Below, one piece after another: positions 34,878 to 44,280 of a stretch of 64,000 bases of DNA. A program made the position numbers and the translations under genes. Position 1 is the stretch's first letter; every line of letters begins with the position of its first letter. The notes below the pieces were generated by a model. It did not search any database. It was given only the letters and a program-made list of their open reading frames with translations, and was not told where the DNA came from. Source of the DNA: JAYQKL01 sp038142705 (GTDB lineage: Bacteria > Pseudomonadota > Alphaproteobacteria > RS24); the NCBI GenBank assembly GCA_965217015.1, contig OZ244224.1, forward strand, positions 186,001 through 250,000, given 5' to 3'.

Positions 34878-36464
34878 ATGCTGTCGGTTTTAGATAATGT
34901 GGTCATTGGTCTTTATTTGGTCTTACTGATAGCGGCGGCATATTTTGTTTCTCGCAAAAAATCAACGACTGAAATTTCAAGTGAAGATTATTTTTTAGCC
35001 GGTAAGAGCCTGCCTTGGTGGGCAATCGGTGCTTCTTTGATTGCGGCAAATATCTCCGCAGAACAAATAATTGGTCAGTCAGGGCAAGGTTTTGTGTTGG
35101 GGCTGGCGATTGCTGCGTATGAATGGCAAGCCGCGATTGTTTTGATTATTGTCGCAAAATTTATGCTGCCAATTTTTCTCAAAAATAAAATTTACACCAT
35201 GCCGCAGTTTTTGGAACAACGCTTTGGTACTGAAATTAAGGTCTTGATGGCGGGTTTTTGGCTGGTGCTTTATACGGCTGTTAATTTGACCGCAATTTTG
35301 TGGCTTGGGGCATTGGCTATCAATACGCTGACCGGTATCTCAATCAATATTGGTCTGGTTTCACTGGCAAGTCTTGCGATTGTTTATTCGATTTATGGCG
35401 GGCTGAGAGCCGTTGCCTTTACTGATATTATACAAGTTGTTGTGCTGATTTTAGGTGGCTTTATCATCACTTATATTGCGCTGGCACAAATTGGTGATAA
35501 TGGCAGTGTCGTGCATGGTTTTAATCGGTTGTTCACTGAAATTCCTGGTCATTTCCAAATGATTTTTGCAGATGATAGCCCGCATTATTCTAGCCTGCCA
35601 GGGATTTGGACATTGCTGGGTGGCTTGTGGGTGCTTCATTTTTCTTACTGGGGGTTTAACCAGTATATTATTCAGCGCGCTTTGGCTGCTGAAAGCATTC
35701 AGGAGGCTCAAAAAGGTTTGGTTTTTGCGGCGGGACTAAAGCTGTTAATTCCCGTGATTGTCGTGATACCTGGTATTGCAGCCCTGTGGATGGCACAAAA
35801 TGGCATGCTGGATTACAATGCGTTAGAACAAAAGCCAGACAGCACATATGGTGTTTTGATTGGGCTTGTGCCTGATGGCATTCGTGGCGTTGTGTTTGCG
35901 GCGCTTATTGCCGCCATTTTATCCTCTCTCGCCTCTATGGTGAATTCAATCTCAACAATTTTCACAATGGATATTTATCGCGATTATATTAAGAAAAATG
36001 CAGGCGAGGCGCATTATGTGCTGGTCGGGCGTTTATGTTCGATTGTGGCGATGATTATTGCGGTTGTGCTGGCCAAACCTTTTGTTGGCAATATGGAAAG
36101 CGCTTTTCAGCTTATTCAAGAATATACGGGCTTTATCGCTCCCGGCATTGTGTCGGTGTTTTTGCTCGGTATGTTTTGGTCAAAATGTACAAAACAAGCC
36201 GCTTTTGCGATGTTGTTTATTTCTGTGATTGCAAATATTGCGCTGAAAATCACCTATCCTGAAATTGCCTTTGTTATCCGTATTTGGGGTGTTTTCTTAG
36301 CGTGTTTGGCGGCGGGCTATCTGGTCTCAATAGTCAAGCAAGATGAAAAATCTGTCGCCATTGCTGATATTAGCGGTATTCAATTTTCAACCGCAAAGGG
36401 TTTTAATCACGCTTCCATGCTGATTACGGCCATTTTAATACTGATATATGTTGTTTTTTGGTAA
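34878..36464 (+). CDS. Sodium/sugar symporter (SSS family, SGLT-like)
   Basis: The 528-residue protein has about 14 membrane segments. DYFLAGKSLPWWAIGASLIAANISAEQ-type sequence near residues 35-60 and YGGLRAVAFTDIIQ near 175 are typical of the sugar-transporting branch (SGLT/vSGLT) of the sodium:solute symporters, as is the ASMVNSISTIFTMDIY segment near residue 355. GGGAG precedes the ATG at 34878; the reading frame is open back to the GH3 stop. The likely substrate is glucose released by the GH3 enzyme. The gene converges with eda. Confidence 0.9.
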   Translation: MLSVLDNVVIGLYLVLLIAAAYFVSRKKSTTEISSEDYFLAGKSLPWWAIGASLIAANISAEQIIGQSGQGFVLGLAIAAYEWQAAIVLIIVAKFMLPIFLKNKIYTMPQFLEQRFGTEIKVLMAGFWLVLYTAVNLTAILWLGALAINTLTGISINIGLVSLASLAIVYSIYGGLRAVAFTDIIQVVVLILGGFIITYIALAQIGDNGSVVHGFNRLFTEIPGHFQMIFADDSPHYSSLPGIWTLLGGLWVLHFSYWGFNQYIIQRALAAESIQEAQKGLVFAAGLKLLIPVIVVIPGIAALWMAQNGMLDYNALEQKPDSTYGVLIGLVPDGIRGVVFAALIAAILSSLASMVNSISTIFTMDIYRDYIKKNAGEAHYVLVGRLCSIVAMIIAVVLAKPFVGNMESAFQLIQEYTGFIAPGIVSVFLLGMFWSKCTKQAAFAMLFISVIANIALKITYPEIAFVIRIWGVFLACLAAGYLVSIVKQDEKSVAIADISGIQFSTAKGFNHASMLITAILILIYVVFW

Positions 36465-36494
36465 GGCGTATTGCAAGACCGCAAACAATAAAGC

Positions 36495-37124
36495 TTAAAA
36501 CTTAATACGCTGTTTCAGTTCTTGCTCAAAATTTTTCCAATCAGCATCATGCATACTGGCTGTGTCCATCATCCATGAACCGCCGACGCAAATAACATTT
36601 TCAAGCGCTAAATAGTCACGCGCATTTGCGGGTCCAATGCCACCGGTGGGCATGAAACGGATTTCAGGTAACGGGTCATATATCCTTTTTAAGGCCGGTG
36701 CGCCGCCAACAGATTCAGCTGGGAAGAATTTTTGATATTTGAAACCCTTTTGATAAGCGGTCATTGCCTCGCTAACTGTTGAAACGCCTGGAAATACTGG
36801 AATGTCAAGCTTTTGGAAGGCTGTAAAAAGTGCGCTTGTTGTGCCGGGTGAAACAATGAAATCGCTACCTGCAGATAAGGCTATTTCCAAACTTTCGTGA
36901 TTTGTAACAGTGCCAGCCCCAATTGTCATATGTGGGAAATTCTCTTTAATAAGCGCAATGGCCTGCGCGCCAATACTGGTTCTAAGAGTAACTTCTAGAA
37001 CACTTATATCGGTATTCATAAAAGCTTCCGCCATTGGCAAAGCGTGTTCAATATCGTTTATTACAATGACCGGAACAATATTGTGAGGCTTAGTTGCGTT
37101 TATCAAATTATCATAATTACTCAT
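36495..37124 (-). CDS. eda: KDPG aldolase Eda
   Basis: Eda splits 2-keto-3-deoxy-6-phosphogluconate into pyruvate and glyceraldehyde-3-phosphate. The 209-residue protein has the catalytic segments LEVTLRT (E44 and R48) and the Schiff-base lysine in KFFPAESVGG, with FMPTGGIG binding phosphate. The ATG at 37124 overlaps the end of glk by eight bases; upstream in-frame codons would lie deep inside glk. Last gene of the Entner-Doudoroff operon. Confidence 0.95.
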   Translation of the reverse strand: MSNYDNLINATKPHNIVPVIVINDIEHALPMAEAFMNTDISVLEVTLRTSIGAQAIALIKENFPHMTIGAGTVTNHESLEIALSAGSDFIVSPGTTSALFTAFQKLDIPVFPGVSTVSEAMTAYQKGFKYQKFFPAESVGGAPALKRIYDPLPEIRFMPTGGIGPANARDYLALENVICVGGSWMMDTASMHDADWKNFEQELKQRIKF

Positions 37125-38079
37125 TATGTGCGCTTTCATAAAATCCATATGCTGCGGCGCCGATTAAGGGTGCCGTGCTATCAATCAATAATTTAATCGG
37201 GATATTGGGCAAATAATCCTTATGGGCCCAAACAGAATTAAAGCGGGCTTTAGCTTCCTCGCTGGTTAAAAAATTAGCTAAATGTTTCGAGACGCCGCCA
37301 GAAATAACCACGCCACCGCGTGCGCCCGTGACCAATGCCATATTAGCCAGACTGCTCATTATCATATTTGCGCGTACAAGGGAGACTGTCAAAAAGGGTT
37401 CTTCGCCCGCATGCGAGCGTTCAACTAACTCATGCGGGCTGATATCTTTATAAGGAACACCTTTAATCTCGCAAATAGCCTTGGTTAAGTCTTTCAGCCC
37501 CTTGCCTGCGCAAAGGCGTTCAACAGAAACGGGCGTGCCATCGCGCCCAATATGAGAAACAATCTCTTTTTCCAAATCTGTCTGAGGGGCGTAAATGCTG
37601 TGCCCACCCTCTGTGGCATAAGGGGTCCAGTTTGCCCCTTGTTTTATTAACAAGCAGGCGCCAAAGCCTGTGCCAGGTCCGGCAACAAGTATTGGGGCGT
37701 TTTGTTCGGCCACGCCTTTATTAATTTCGATAAAATTTTCTTTGCTTATTTCAGGGACAGAGCGCGCCATCGCCTCGAAATCATTAATCAAATGGACTTT
37801 AGGGATTTTGCAGGTTTTTTCAATAATGCGGCTATTGACCTGCCAGTTTTGATTTGTAAATTCAGCTTTTTGATCATTCACGGGCCCTGCAACCGCTAAA
37901 ATGGCCTTGCTTGGTTTGTGGTCAATGCTTTTGATAAATCCTTGCAGCAAATCTTCAAAAACATCATAGTCACGCGATTTGAATTTTTCATAATCACTAA
38001 TAATAATTCTCTTGCCAGATGCTTCTATTGCGATTGCAAATCGGGCGTTTGTGCCACCAATATCACCAACTAAAATCAT
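37117..38079 (-). CDS. glk: Glucokinase Glk
   Basis: Glk phosphorylates glucose with ATP, giving glucose-6-phosphate for Zwf. The 320-residue protein begins MILVGDIGGTNARFA, the phosphate-binding start of the proteobacterial glucokinase family, and has INDFEA, GPGTGFG and EGGHSIYAP (substrate histidine and glutamate). The start lies one base after the edd stop. Its presence fits import of free glucose by the sodium symporter rather than by a phosphotransferase system. Confidence 0.94.
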   Translation of the reverse strand: MILVGDIGGTNARFAIAIEASGKRIIISDYEKFKSRDYDVFEDLLQGFIKSIDHKPSKAILAVAGPVNDQKAEFTNQNWQVNSRIIEKTCKIPKVHLINDFEAMARSVPEISKENFIEINKGVAEQNAPILVAGPGTGFGACLLIKQGANWTPYATEGGHSIYAPQTDLEKEIVSHIGRDGTPVSVERLCAGKGLKDLTKAICEIKGVPYKDISPHELVERSHAGEEPFLTVSLVRANMIMSSLANMALVTGARGGVVISGGVSKHLANFLTSEEAKARFNSVWAHKDYLPNIPIKLLIDSTAPLIGAAAYGFYESAHNE

Positions 38080-38080
38080 G

Positions 38081-39877
38081 TTACATTTCCTCGTCAAAAA
38101 ATATTGAGCCGCCTTTTTCAGCATTCATGGCTTTATTTCTGAATTGGGAAAATAAATTTCTGCCCAATGTTTGATAATGCTGACCAGATATTGGTGGTTT
38201 GTGGTGAGGCCGATTGGGGAAGTCATCTTCAAGAACTTGCAAGCTGCCTCTTGAGCAGTCTAATTCAATCATGTCATCATTTTGTATGCGCGATATTGCG
38301 CCGCCATCAACTGCTTCTGGAACCACTTGAATGGCGGCAGGAACAGTACCTGAGGCTCCCGACATGCGGCCATCAGTAATGAGCGCAACCCGATGCCCTT
38401 TTTCCAATAAAGTGCTTAAAGCGGGTGTCAATTTGTGCAATTCAGGCATGCCATTGGCTTTTGGCCCCTGATGTCGCAAAACAATTATGACATCACGCTC
38501 CAATTCACCGTTCATATAAGCCGTGAGCACATCATCTTGATTGTCAAAGACTCTGGCTGGGGCTTTAACAATATAATGTTTAGGGTCAACAGCAGAGGTT
38601 TTCACAATGGCGCGTCCAATATTGCCAGAGACAGCGCGCATGCCACCATTTGGGCTAAATGCATTTGCGCAGTTAGTCAGAATAGTATCATCGCCAGAGT
38701 CAGACGGGCTGTCCTGCCATGTTAAGGCATCATTTATTAATTTTGGTTCCCGCGCATAGCTCTCCAGACCCTTACCAGCAATTGTCGTGACATCAGTATG
38801 CAGATAGTCATTTTCTAAAAGAGTTTTAATGATAAAGCCCATACCACCTGCTGCATGGAAATGATTAATATCAGCTTCACCATTGGGGTATATTTTTGCG
38901 AGCAGGGGAATGTTTTGTGACAAAACATCAAAATCGTCCCAATCAATAAGAATACCCGCAGCGCGTGCGATAGCTGGCAAGTGAATCGTGTGATTTGTTG
39001 ACCCGCCGGTCGCCAATAAACCAATCATGGCGTTAACAATTGATTTTTCATCAATGATTTCATAAATCGGTGGCGCTGTTTGTATGGCCAGCCGTACGGC
39101 TTCTTGGGTTAATGCGTCTCGCAAATCTGTATTGGGCGGTATAAAAGCCGCACCTGGAACATGCAGACCTATCATCTCCATCAGCATCTGATTGGAATTC
39201 GCCGTGCCGTAAAAAGTGCATGTGCCCGCACTATGATAGCTTTGCATTTCAGCATCTAAGAGCTCTTCGCGGGTTGCTTCACCGCGCGCATAGGCTTTTC
39301 GGACACGGCTTTTTTCAGCATTTGGTAAGCCGCTTGGCATTGGGCCTGATGGCACGAAAACAGCTGGTAAATGACCAAATTGTAAAGCGCCGATTAAAAG
39401 GCCAGGCACAATTTTATCGCAAATCCCCAAATAAAGCGCGGCATTAAAGGTGTTATGAGAAAGCGCAATGGCAGACGCCATCGCAATCACATCGCGCGAG
39501 AATAATGATAACTCCATGCCATCTTGGCCTTGTGTCACGCCATCGCACATGGCTGGGACGCCACCAGCAACCTGAGCGGTGGCACTATATTGGCGGGCAT
39601 AGTCTTTAATTTTTTCGGGATAATGTTCATATGGCTGATGGGCCGACAGCATATCATTATAGGCAGTTACAATACCGATATTTGGCCAATTGCCACCAAT
39701 GAGTTTTTTCTTGTCTTCAAGCGGGCAGGCGGCAAAGGCATGGGCTTTATTGCCCGCAGATATGTTTTTAGCTTTATCATTGTCCAGCGACTGGCGCATA
39801 AGCTGTAAATAGGCTGCACGCGTCGTTTGCGAACGGGTTATAATTTTTTCAGTCACTTCTTGAACAATTTTGTTCAT
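38081..39877 (-). CDS. edd: 6-phosphogluconate dehydratase Edd
   Basis: Edd dehydrates 6-phosphogluconate to KDPG and carries a labile iron-sulfur cluster. The 598-residue protein has CDGVTQGQDGMELSLFSRD near residue 110, GICDKIVPG, GTANSNQMLMEMIGLHVPGAAF, and DGRMSGASGTVPAAI near 510, all IlvD/Edd-family landmarks; length and context select Edd rather than IlvD. It lies 33 bases after pgl. Confidence 0.96.
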   Translation of the reverse strand: MNKIVQEVTEKIITRSQTTRAAYLQLMRQSLDNDKAKNISAGNKAHAFAACPLEDKKKLIGGNWPNIGIVTAYNDMLSAHQPYEHYPEKIKDYARQYSATAQVAGGVPAMCDGVTQGQDGMELSLFSRDVIAMASAIALSHNTFNAALYLGICDKIVPGLLIGALQFGHLPAVFVPSGPMPSGLPNAEKSRVRKAYARGEATREELLDAEMQSYHSAGTCTFYGTANSNQMLMEMIGLHVPGAAFIPPNTDLRDALTQEAVRLAIQTAPPIYEIIDEKSIVNAMIGLLATGGSTNHTIHLPAIARAAGILIDWDDFDVLSQNIPLLAKIYPNGEADINHFHAAGGMGFIIKTLLENDYLHTDVTTIAGKGLESYAREPKLINDALTWQDSPSDSGDDTILTNCANAFSPNGGMRAVSGNIGRAIVKTSAVDPKHYIVKAPARVFDNQDDVLTAYMNGELERDVIIVLRHQGPKANGMPELHKLTPALSTLLEKGHRVALITDGRMSGASGTVPAAIQVVPEAVDGGAISRIQNDDMIELDCSRGSLQVLEDDFPNRPHHKPPISGQHYQTLGRNLFSQFRNKAMNAEKGGSIFFDEEM

Positions 39878-39910
39878 TTTTTTCTCTCGCTATTTCAAAC
39901 TTAATGTTTC

Positions 39911-40603
39911 TCAACTGGTCGCATATATATTGAGTTTCGACTTCAAAATGTCCATCGCCTGTGTGACGGGTAAGTCACTTCCTGAATGAAGCCAGTTTTT
40001 AAGAAGATTGCGTTTTTTTTCACCTTTGATAATCAGAAATGCTTTTTCGCATTGTGACAAAACATATGGTGTGATTGTGATGCGTTGAGTATATGACCCA
40101 GTAATATCAGACTTTTTAGGGTTGAGAGTCGCAACCAGTTTTTTGTCATTGCTGCGCATCATATTTTGATATTCTGGCGCTGACGAGAACCACGAAGCGA
40201 CATGCCCATCTTCACCCATACCCAAAATAACAAAATAGGGTTTAGGTAATTGTTGATAGGCCATTTCAACGCAGTTTTTCCCCATTTCCGGATCGTCATG
40301 GGCAGATTTCATGGGAGTAAAATGCGCTTTTGCAGCATGATTTTGCAGCAGGGTGTTTTTCACCAAACGCGCATTTGAGCCTGCATCATCTTCATCAACC
40401 CATCGTTCATCAACTAAAGTGACATATATATTTTCCCAATTTATTTTTTGCGCGGATAGCAGTTGATAAATTGGGCCAGGTGTTGAGCCGCCAGATAGAA
40501 AAACAGTGCAGGTTTTTTGCGATATGGCTTGGGTAATCGCATTTGTTGCCGTATCTATCAGCGCATCTTCAGTGTCAAATTCTAGAATTTTACTATCAGC
40601 CAC
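39911..40603 (-). CDS. pgl: 6-phosphogluconolactonase Pgl
   Basis: Pgl hydrolyses 6-phosphogluconolactone after the Zwf step. The 230-residue protein has the NagB/DevB-family landmarks FLSGGSTPGPIYQLL, LVDERWV and LGMGEDGHVASWF, the last with the histidine of the active site. It is encoded 12 bases after zwf. The shorter NagB-type is the form found in Entner-Doudoroff operons. Confidence 0.95.
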   Translation of the reverse strand: MADSKILEFDTEDALIDTATNAITQAISQKTCTVFLSGGSTPGPIYQLLSAQKINWENIYVTLVDERWVDEDDAGSNARLVKNTLLQNHAAKAHFTPMKSAHDDPEMGKNCVEMAYQQLPKPYFVILGMGEDGHVASWFSSAPEYQNMMRSNDKKLVATLNPKKSDITGSYTQRITITPYVLSQCEKAFLIIKGEKKRNLLKNWLHSGSDLPVTQAMDILKSKLNIYATS

Positions 40604-40615
40604 TTTGTTAATCCT

Positions 40616-42085
40616 TTAGTTTTCGTCCCACCATTCACGATTATCACGGTCTAATAACATGGCGGCTTTCAAAGGGCCGTTGGAACCGGCAACATAAGTT
40701 TCGACAGCTTGTGACGCTTTTTCCCATGATGTGAGTAAATTATCCGTCCATGCCCAAGCGGCTTCGACCTCATTATGCCCCATAAATAAAGCTAAATTGC
40801 CGCGCACTACATCCATCAGTAAGCGCTCATAAGCATCTGGATAGCGGATACGCGAGAAGCTTTCCGCATAGGAGAGATCAAGCGGCAAAGATTGCAGTTC
40901 AAGTCCACCAGGCCCTGGCTGTTTTATTTGCATATAAAGGCGCATGCCTTCATCTGGTTGCAGCCTAATCACAAGGCGGTTTGGTTCTTGAATGCCGTCA
41001 CCAAACACATTATGGGGCAATGGCTTAAACTGCACCACAATTTCAGAGCAACGCTTGGCCATTCTTTTGCCTGTGCGTAAATAAAAGGGCACACCCGACC
41101 AGCGCCAATTTTCAATTTCTGTCTTAATAGCGACAAATGTTTCTGTTGTGCTTTCTTTCAAATTATCGGGCAGTTTATCCTTATATCCGGCAACAGCTTG
41201 ATTATCGATTTGGCCAGCAACATATTGCGCGCGCACGGTGTTTTTGGCGACAGTCTTAGGCGTGAACCCTTTTAATGCGCGTAATACTTTAATCTTTTCT
41301 TCGCGCACATCGTCAGCATTAAGAGACAAGGGGGGTTCCATCGCTGTCAGACATAGCAATTGCAAAAGATGGTTTTGGACAATGTCCCGCACAGCGCCTG
41401 ACTTATCATAATATTCATGCCGATTATCTACACCCAGTGTTTCAGCAACCGTAATCTGCACATGGTCTATCGTATGGTTAGACCAAACAGGCTCAAACAT
41501 CGTGTTCGCAAATCTGAGCACCAACAGGTTCTGGACAGTTTCTTTGCCGAGATAATGGTCCATGCGGAAGATTGAATTTTCGTCAAAAACTTCTCCAACC
41601 CCATGATTGATGTTCACCGCTGTTTCAAGATTTGTGCCAATCGGCTTTTCAAGCACAACGCGCGCATTGTCTTTTTTAACACCTGTTTCCTTTATCATCT
41701 GGCAGATAGGAACATATAGGTCTGGCCCAACAGCTAGATAAAAAATGCAAGGACGGTTGTCTGCTGAGATATAATTTTTAAGCGTTTGCCATTCAGGCCC
41801 ATTTTGGGTGGCGTCCATTTCGACATATTCAAGAAGCTGGGAAAATGCGTTCCATTTGTCGTCGCCCATATCTTTCTTTTGTTTTTGGCAAGCATCATGA
41901 GCCAGCGCGATAAATTCGTCTTTATTCAAAGACTGGCGTGAAACCCCGATAATTTTACTGGAGCTGTCAATTTGACCATCTAAAAATCGGTGAAACAAAG
42001 CCGGTAATAATTTAAGCTTCGATAAATCACCCGTGACTCCAAAAATCACAATGTCAAATGGTTCTACTGGTACAAATTTGGCCAT
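40616..42085 (-). CDS. zwf: Glucose-6-phosphate dehydrogenase Zwf
   Basis: Zwf oxidises glucose-6-phosphate to the lactone with NAD(P). The 489-residue protein starts MAKFVPVEPFDIVIFGVTGDLSKLK, the Rossmann start, and contains the substrate/catalytic segment RMDHYLGKETVQN and the tetramer region PFYLRTGKRM. It is the first gene of the zwf-pgl-edd-glk-eda operon, spaced 12, 33 and 1 bases and then overlapping by 8. A codon nine residues upstream is an alternative start. A LacI-type palindrome lies 51 bases before the ATG. Confidence 0.96.
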   Translation of the reverse strand: MAKFVPVEPFDIVIFGVTGDLSKLKLLPALFHRFLDGQIDSSSKIIGVSRQSLNKDEFIALAHDACQKQKKDMGDDKWNAFSQLLEYVEMDATQNGPEWQTLKNYISADNRPCIFYLAVGPDLYVPICQMIKETGVKKDNARVVLEKPIGTNLETAVNINHGVGEVFDENSIFRMDHYLGKETVQNLLVLRFANTMFEPVWSNHTIDHVQITVAETLGVDNRHEYYDKSGAVRDIVQNHLLQLLCLTAMEPPLSLNADDVREEKIKVLRALKGFTPKTVAKNTVRAQYVAGQIDNQAVAGYKDKLPDNLKESTTETFVAIKTEIENWRWSGVPFYLRTGKRMAKRCSEIVVQFKPLPHNVFGDGIQEPNRLVIRLQPDEGMRLYMQIKQPGPGGLELQSLPLDLSYAESFSRIRYPDAYERLLMDVVRGNLALFMGHNEVEAAWAWTDNLLTSWEKASQAVETYVAGSNGPLKAAMLLDRDNREWWDEN

Positions 42086-42135
42086 CAGCAACACACCTAA
42101 AAACAAATACAAACGAACTCTATTTTAGAGATATA

Positions 42136-42149
42136 TGACAACGCTGTCA
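42136..42149. promoter_or_regulatory. LacI-type operator before zwf
   Basis: TGACAACGCTGTCA has five-base inverted arms (TGACA/TGTCA) around ACGC with a central CG, the architecture of LacI-family operators. It lies 51 bases upstream of the zwf start and 53 bases downstream of the regulator's stop codon. I saw no second copy before the TonB receptor, the GH3 gene or the regulator gene itself. Confidence 0.6.
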
Positions 42150-42201
42150 ATTTTTAAGCACTAAAAAGGTCAGGTGTAAGCTTATGTTTTTTAATAAAGA
42201 A

Positions 42202-43227
42202 TTAATTCTTTAAGGGAGCACAGCTGTCGCGTAAAAATAAATTTACGGGAAACTCATAATGGCGCTGCTGTTTTGTATGTCCGGCTAAAATATTGATCAA
42301 AACTTCCGCCGCACAGGTGGCCATTTCATCTACGGAAGGAGCGATGGTTGTCAGGCTGGGCCAAAAAAGGCCAGCAAATCGAGAATTATCATACCCCGCA
42401 ATGGATATGTCCTCAGGGATTTTGAGACCATGATTAAGCGCGGCCATCATGACCCCCAAAGCCATTTCATCATTGGCTGCAAATATGGCTGATGCATCAG
42501 GCATATTTTGCCTGATTTTCATATATGCATCATGTCCCGACTGCATGGTAAAATCACCACTGACCATGCAATTATTTTGGGTATTGCCAAATGCTGTTGT
42601 GAAGGCGTTCTTAAATCCTTTTTTGCGCTGCCGTGCGGCACCATGCGTGTCCGGACCGCTCACATAAGCTATTTTTTTATGTCCCATTTCAATTAAATAT
42701 TCTGTCATTTTTTGTGATGCTGTTACCTCATTCACATAAACTGAATAATCTTCAGGGCTTAAATCTTTGGGGGATATCAGCACATAATTTATCTTGTTTG
42801 CCCTTAAGCGGGCTAAGAGTTTACCATCGTCACAAATTGGCGGAGATAAAACAACACCATCAATATTAAACTCGCTCACATAATTTATAATTGTGTCAGC
42901 ATAGCTTCCGTCCGCTAAAGATATTGGCTCGGCAACCGCGTAATAATGATGTTTGTGGCAGGCTTTAAGCATGCCTTCGTAAATTTTCGCGATATAGTCT
43001 GTGTTCGCATTATCATAAAAATGAACCAGCACATATGAGCGATTGCTCGCCAGTTGTCGTGCGGACATATTGGGTTTGAAGTTAAGTTTTTCAGCGGCTT
43101 CCAGAACTGCTTGGCGTTTTTGCTGGCTTACATGAGGGCTGTTATTGAAAACACGAGACGCCGTCTTGAGGGATACACCTGCGCGCCCAGCAACATCACT
43201 GACTGTCACTCTTTTTTCTTTTTTCAT
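42202..43227 (-). CDS. LacI-family transcriptional regulator
   Basis: The 341-residue protein has an N-terminal helix-turn-helix (VTVSDVAGRAGVSLKTASRVFNNSPHVS, about 6-33), a hinge with RQLASNRS, and a periplasmic-binding-like effector domain (about 60-335) with VSGPDTHGAARQRKKGF and FAANDEMALGVM. The effector is probably a sugar or an Entner-Doudoroff intermediate such as glucose or KDPG; this is inferred from its place just upstream of zwf. The ATG at 43227 follows a GTG codon; GAGGG lies 11-15 bases upstream. Confidence 0.9.
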   Translation of the reverse strand: MKKEKRVTVSDVAGRAGVSLKTASRVFNNSPHVSQQKRQAVLEAAEKLNFKPNMSARQLASNRSYVLVHFYDNANTDYIAKIYEGMLKACHKHHYYAVAEPISLADGSYADTIINYVSEFNIDGVVLSPPICDDGKLLARLRANKINYVLISPKDLSPEDYSVYVNEVTASQKMTEYLIEMGHKKIAYVSGPDTHGAARQRKKGFKNAFTTAFGNTQNNCMVSGDFTMQSGHDAYMKIRQNMPDASAIFAANDEMALGVMMAALNHGLKIPEDISIAGYDNSRFAGLFWPSLTTIAPSVDEMATCAAEVLINILAGHTKQQRHYEFPVNLFLRDSCAPLKN

Positions 43228-43390
43228 CACTCAAATCCCTCAGTAAGAAGATTAGCCTTAACATCTCATATATTAAAACAAATAATTTTGGTTCTAAAAA
43301 TATTCATCGCGTTTCAATTCACATCGCGGCCATATTGAGTTTGGCCTTAAAATTTGGTTTACTGTAAAAATAATTGAAAAGGGATTTGTC

Positions 43391-43918
43391 ATGTCACGCA
43401 TCACATTACCAGAAGATAAAGCACCAGAGGGCATTGATCCGGGCAGTTTTTATGTGCCTGAAATCACTTCAGCGGCCAATGCCTATGCTTACGCGGTTTA
43501 CAGCCATAGCCGTTTGCCACTGCGTGTGTTTGAGGGGGCGCGAATCGCAACGGCTGTTTTGAATGGCTGCAAAATTTGTATGAATTGGCGCGCGGCGCGC
43601 GATATTGAAAAAATGGGCATTACCGATGGTGTCAGCCAAAATGGCGATGCGCCTGATGAGGCTTTTTATCAGGCGGTGTTGCGCGAGGATTATAGCGCAT
43701 TAGAGCCGCGTGAAAGGCTGGCCATTGATTATGCCAAACAAATGGGCGCCCACCCGCGTGATTTGTCGGCCAATGACACTTTTTGGCAAGAAATGAAAGC
43801 GGCCTTTAGCGAGGCAGAAATTACCGATTTGACCTATTGCATTTCTATGTGGATGGGGCTGGGGCGTATGACCCATGTTTTGGGATTGGATAATGGTTGC
43901 GAGGTGAGGCTGGACTAA
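43391..43918 (+). CDS. Carboxymuconolactone decarboxylase/AhpD-like protein
   Basis: The 175-residue all-helical protein has the AhpD-superfamily motif NGCKICMNWRA with a CxxC pair and a downstream segment ERLAIDYAKQMGAHPRDL. Members with CxxC act as thiol-disulfide or peroxidase partners; the true gamma-carboxymuconolactone decarboxylases lack it. A redox role is therefore likelier than decarboxylation. AAAAGGGA lies just before the ATG. It is a single gene, divergent from the lacI-type gene across 160 AT-rich bases with no further feature seen. Confidence 0.8.
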   Translation: MSRITLPEDKAPEGIDPGSFYVPEITSAANAYAYAVYSHSRLPLRVFEGARIATAVLNGCKICMNWRAARDIEKMGITDGVSQNGDAPDEAFYQAVLREDYSALEPRERLAIDYAKQMGAHPRDLSANDTFWQEMKAAFSEAEITDLTYCISMWMGLGRMTHVLGLDNGCEVRLD

Positions 43919-44050
43919 ATCTGCTTTTCAGTCCAACAAAACCGCATTTTTTAACACCAAAACAATTGCAAAATAATATTAATATGCTAAATCCCTAGGC
44001 ACTAATTACATAACTTCATGGCGTCAGGTTGTTTTGAAAACCTTGCCTTT

Positions 44051-44127
44051 GGCGGAGTAGCTCAGCTGGTTAGAGCAGCGGAATCATAATCCGCGTGTCG
44101 GGGGTTCGAGTCCCTCCTCCGCTACCA
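44051..44127 (+). tRNA. tRNA with CAT anticodon, probably elongator tRNA-Met
   Basis: The 77-base sequence folds as a full cloverleaf: acceptor GGCGGAG with CTCCGCT (a G-U at the end), D arm, anticodon stem GCGGA/TCCGC around ATCATAA, T arm with GGTTCGAGTCC, and an encoded CCA. There is no three-G-C initiator stem. A CAT anticodon could also mark the isoleucine tRNA that TilS modifies; the sequence fits the elongator methionine tRNA as I know it in alphaproteobacteria. Confidence 0.9.
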
Positions 44128-44280
44128 AATTCTTCGAGATTGATTGTTTTCTTCCCCTTGCTGGCGGCGGCGCAAATCTGGCAAAGCGTTTGCTGTGCTG
44201 GTTGAATTGTGCTACTGCGCATGCTTATGCTCTGGCGGCGCAAGGCGCGTGCCAAAACTATATAGTCGAGAAAGCAATAT

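Noticed and set aside
36466..36510. Inverted repeat GCGTATT/AATACGC between the sugar symporter and eda
   Set aside because: It could be a shared terminator for the convergent genes, but there is no T run and the loop is over 30 bases.
44070..44255. A 61-codon minus-strand frame ending in GGGTRTPDTRIMIPLL
   Set aside because: It is the antisense of the tRNA gene; this peptide is a well-known false translation of tRNA sequence.
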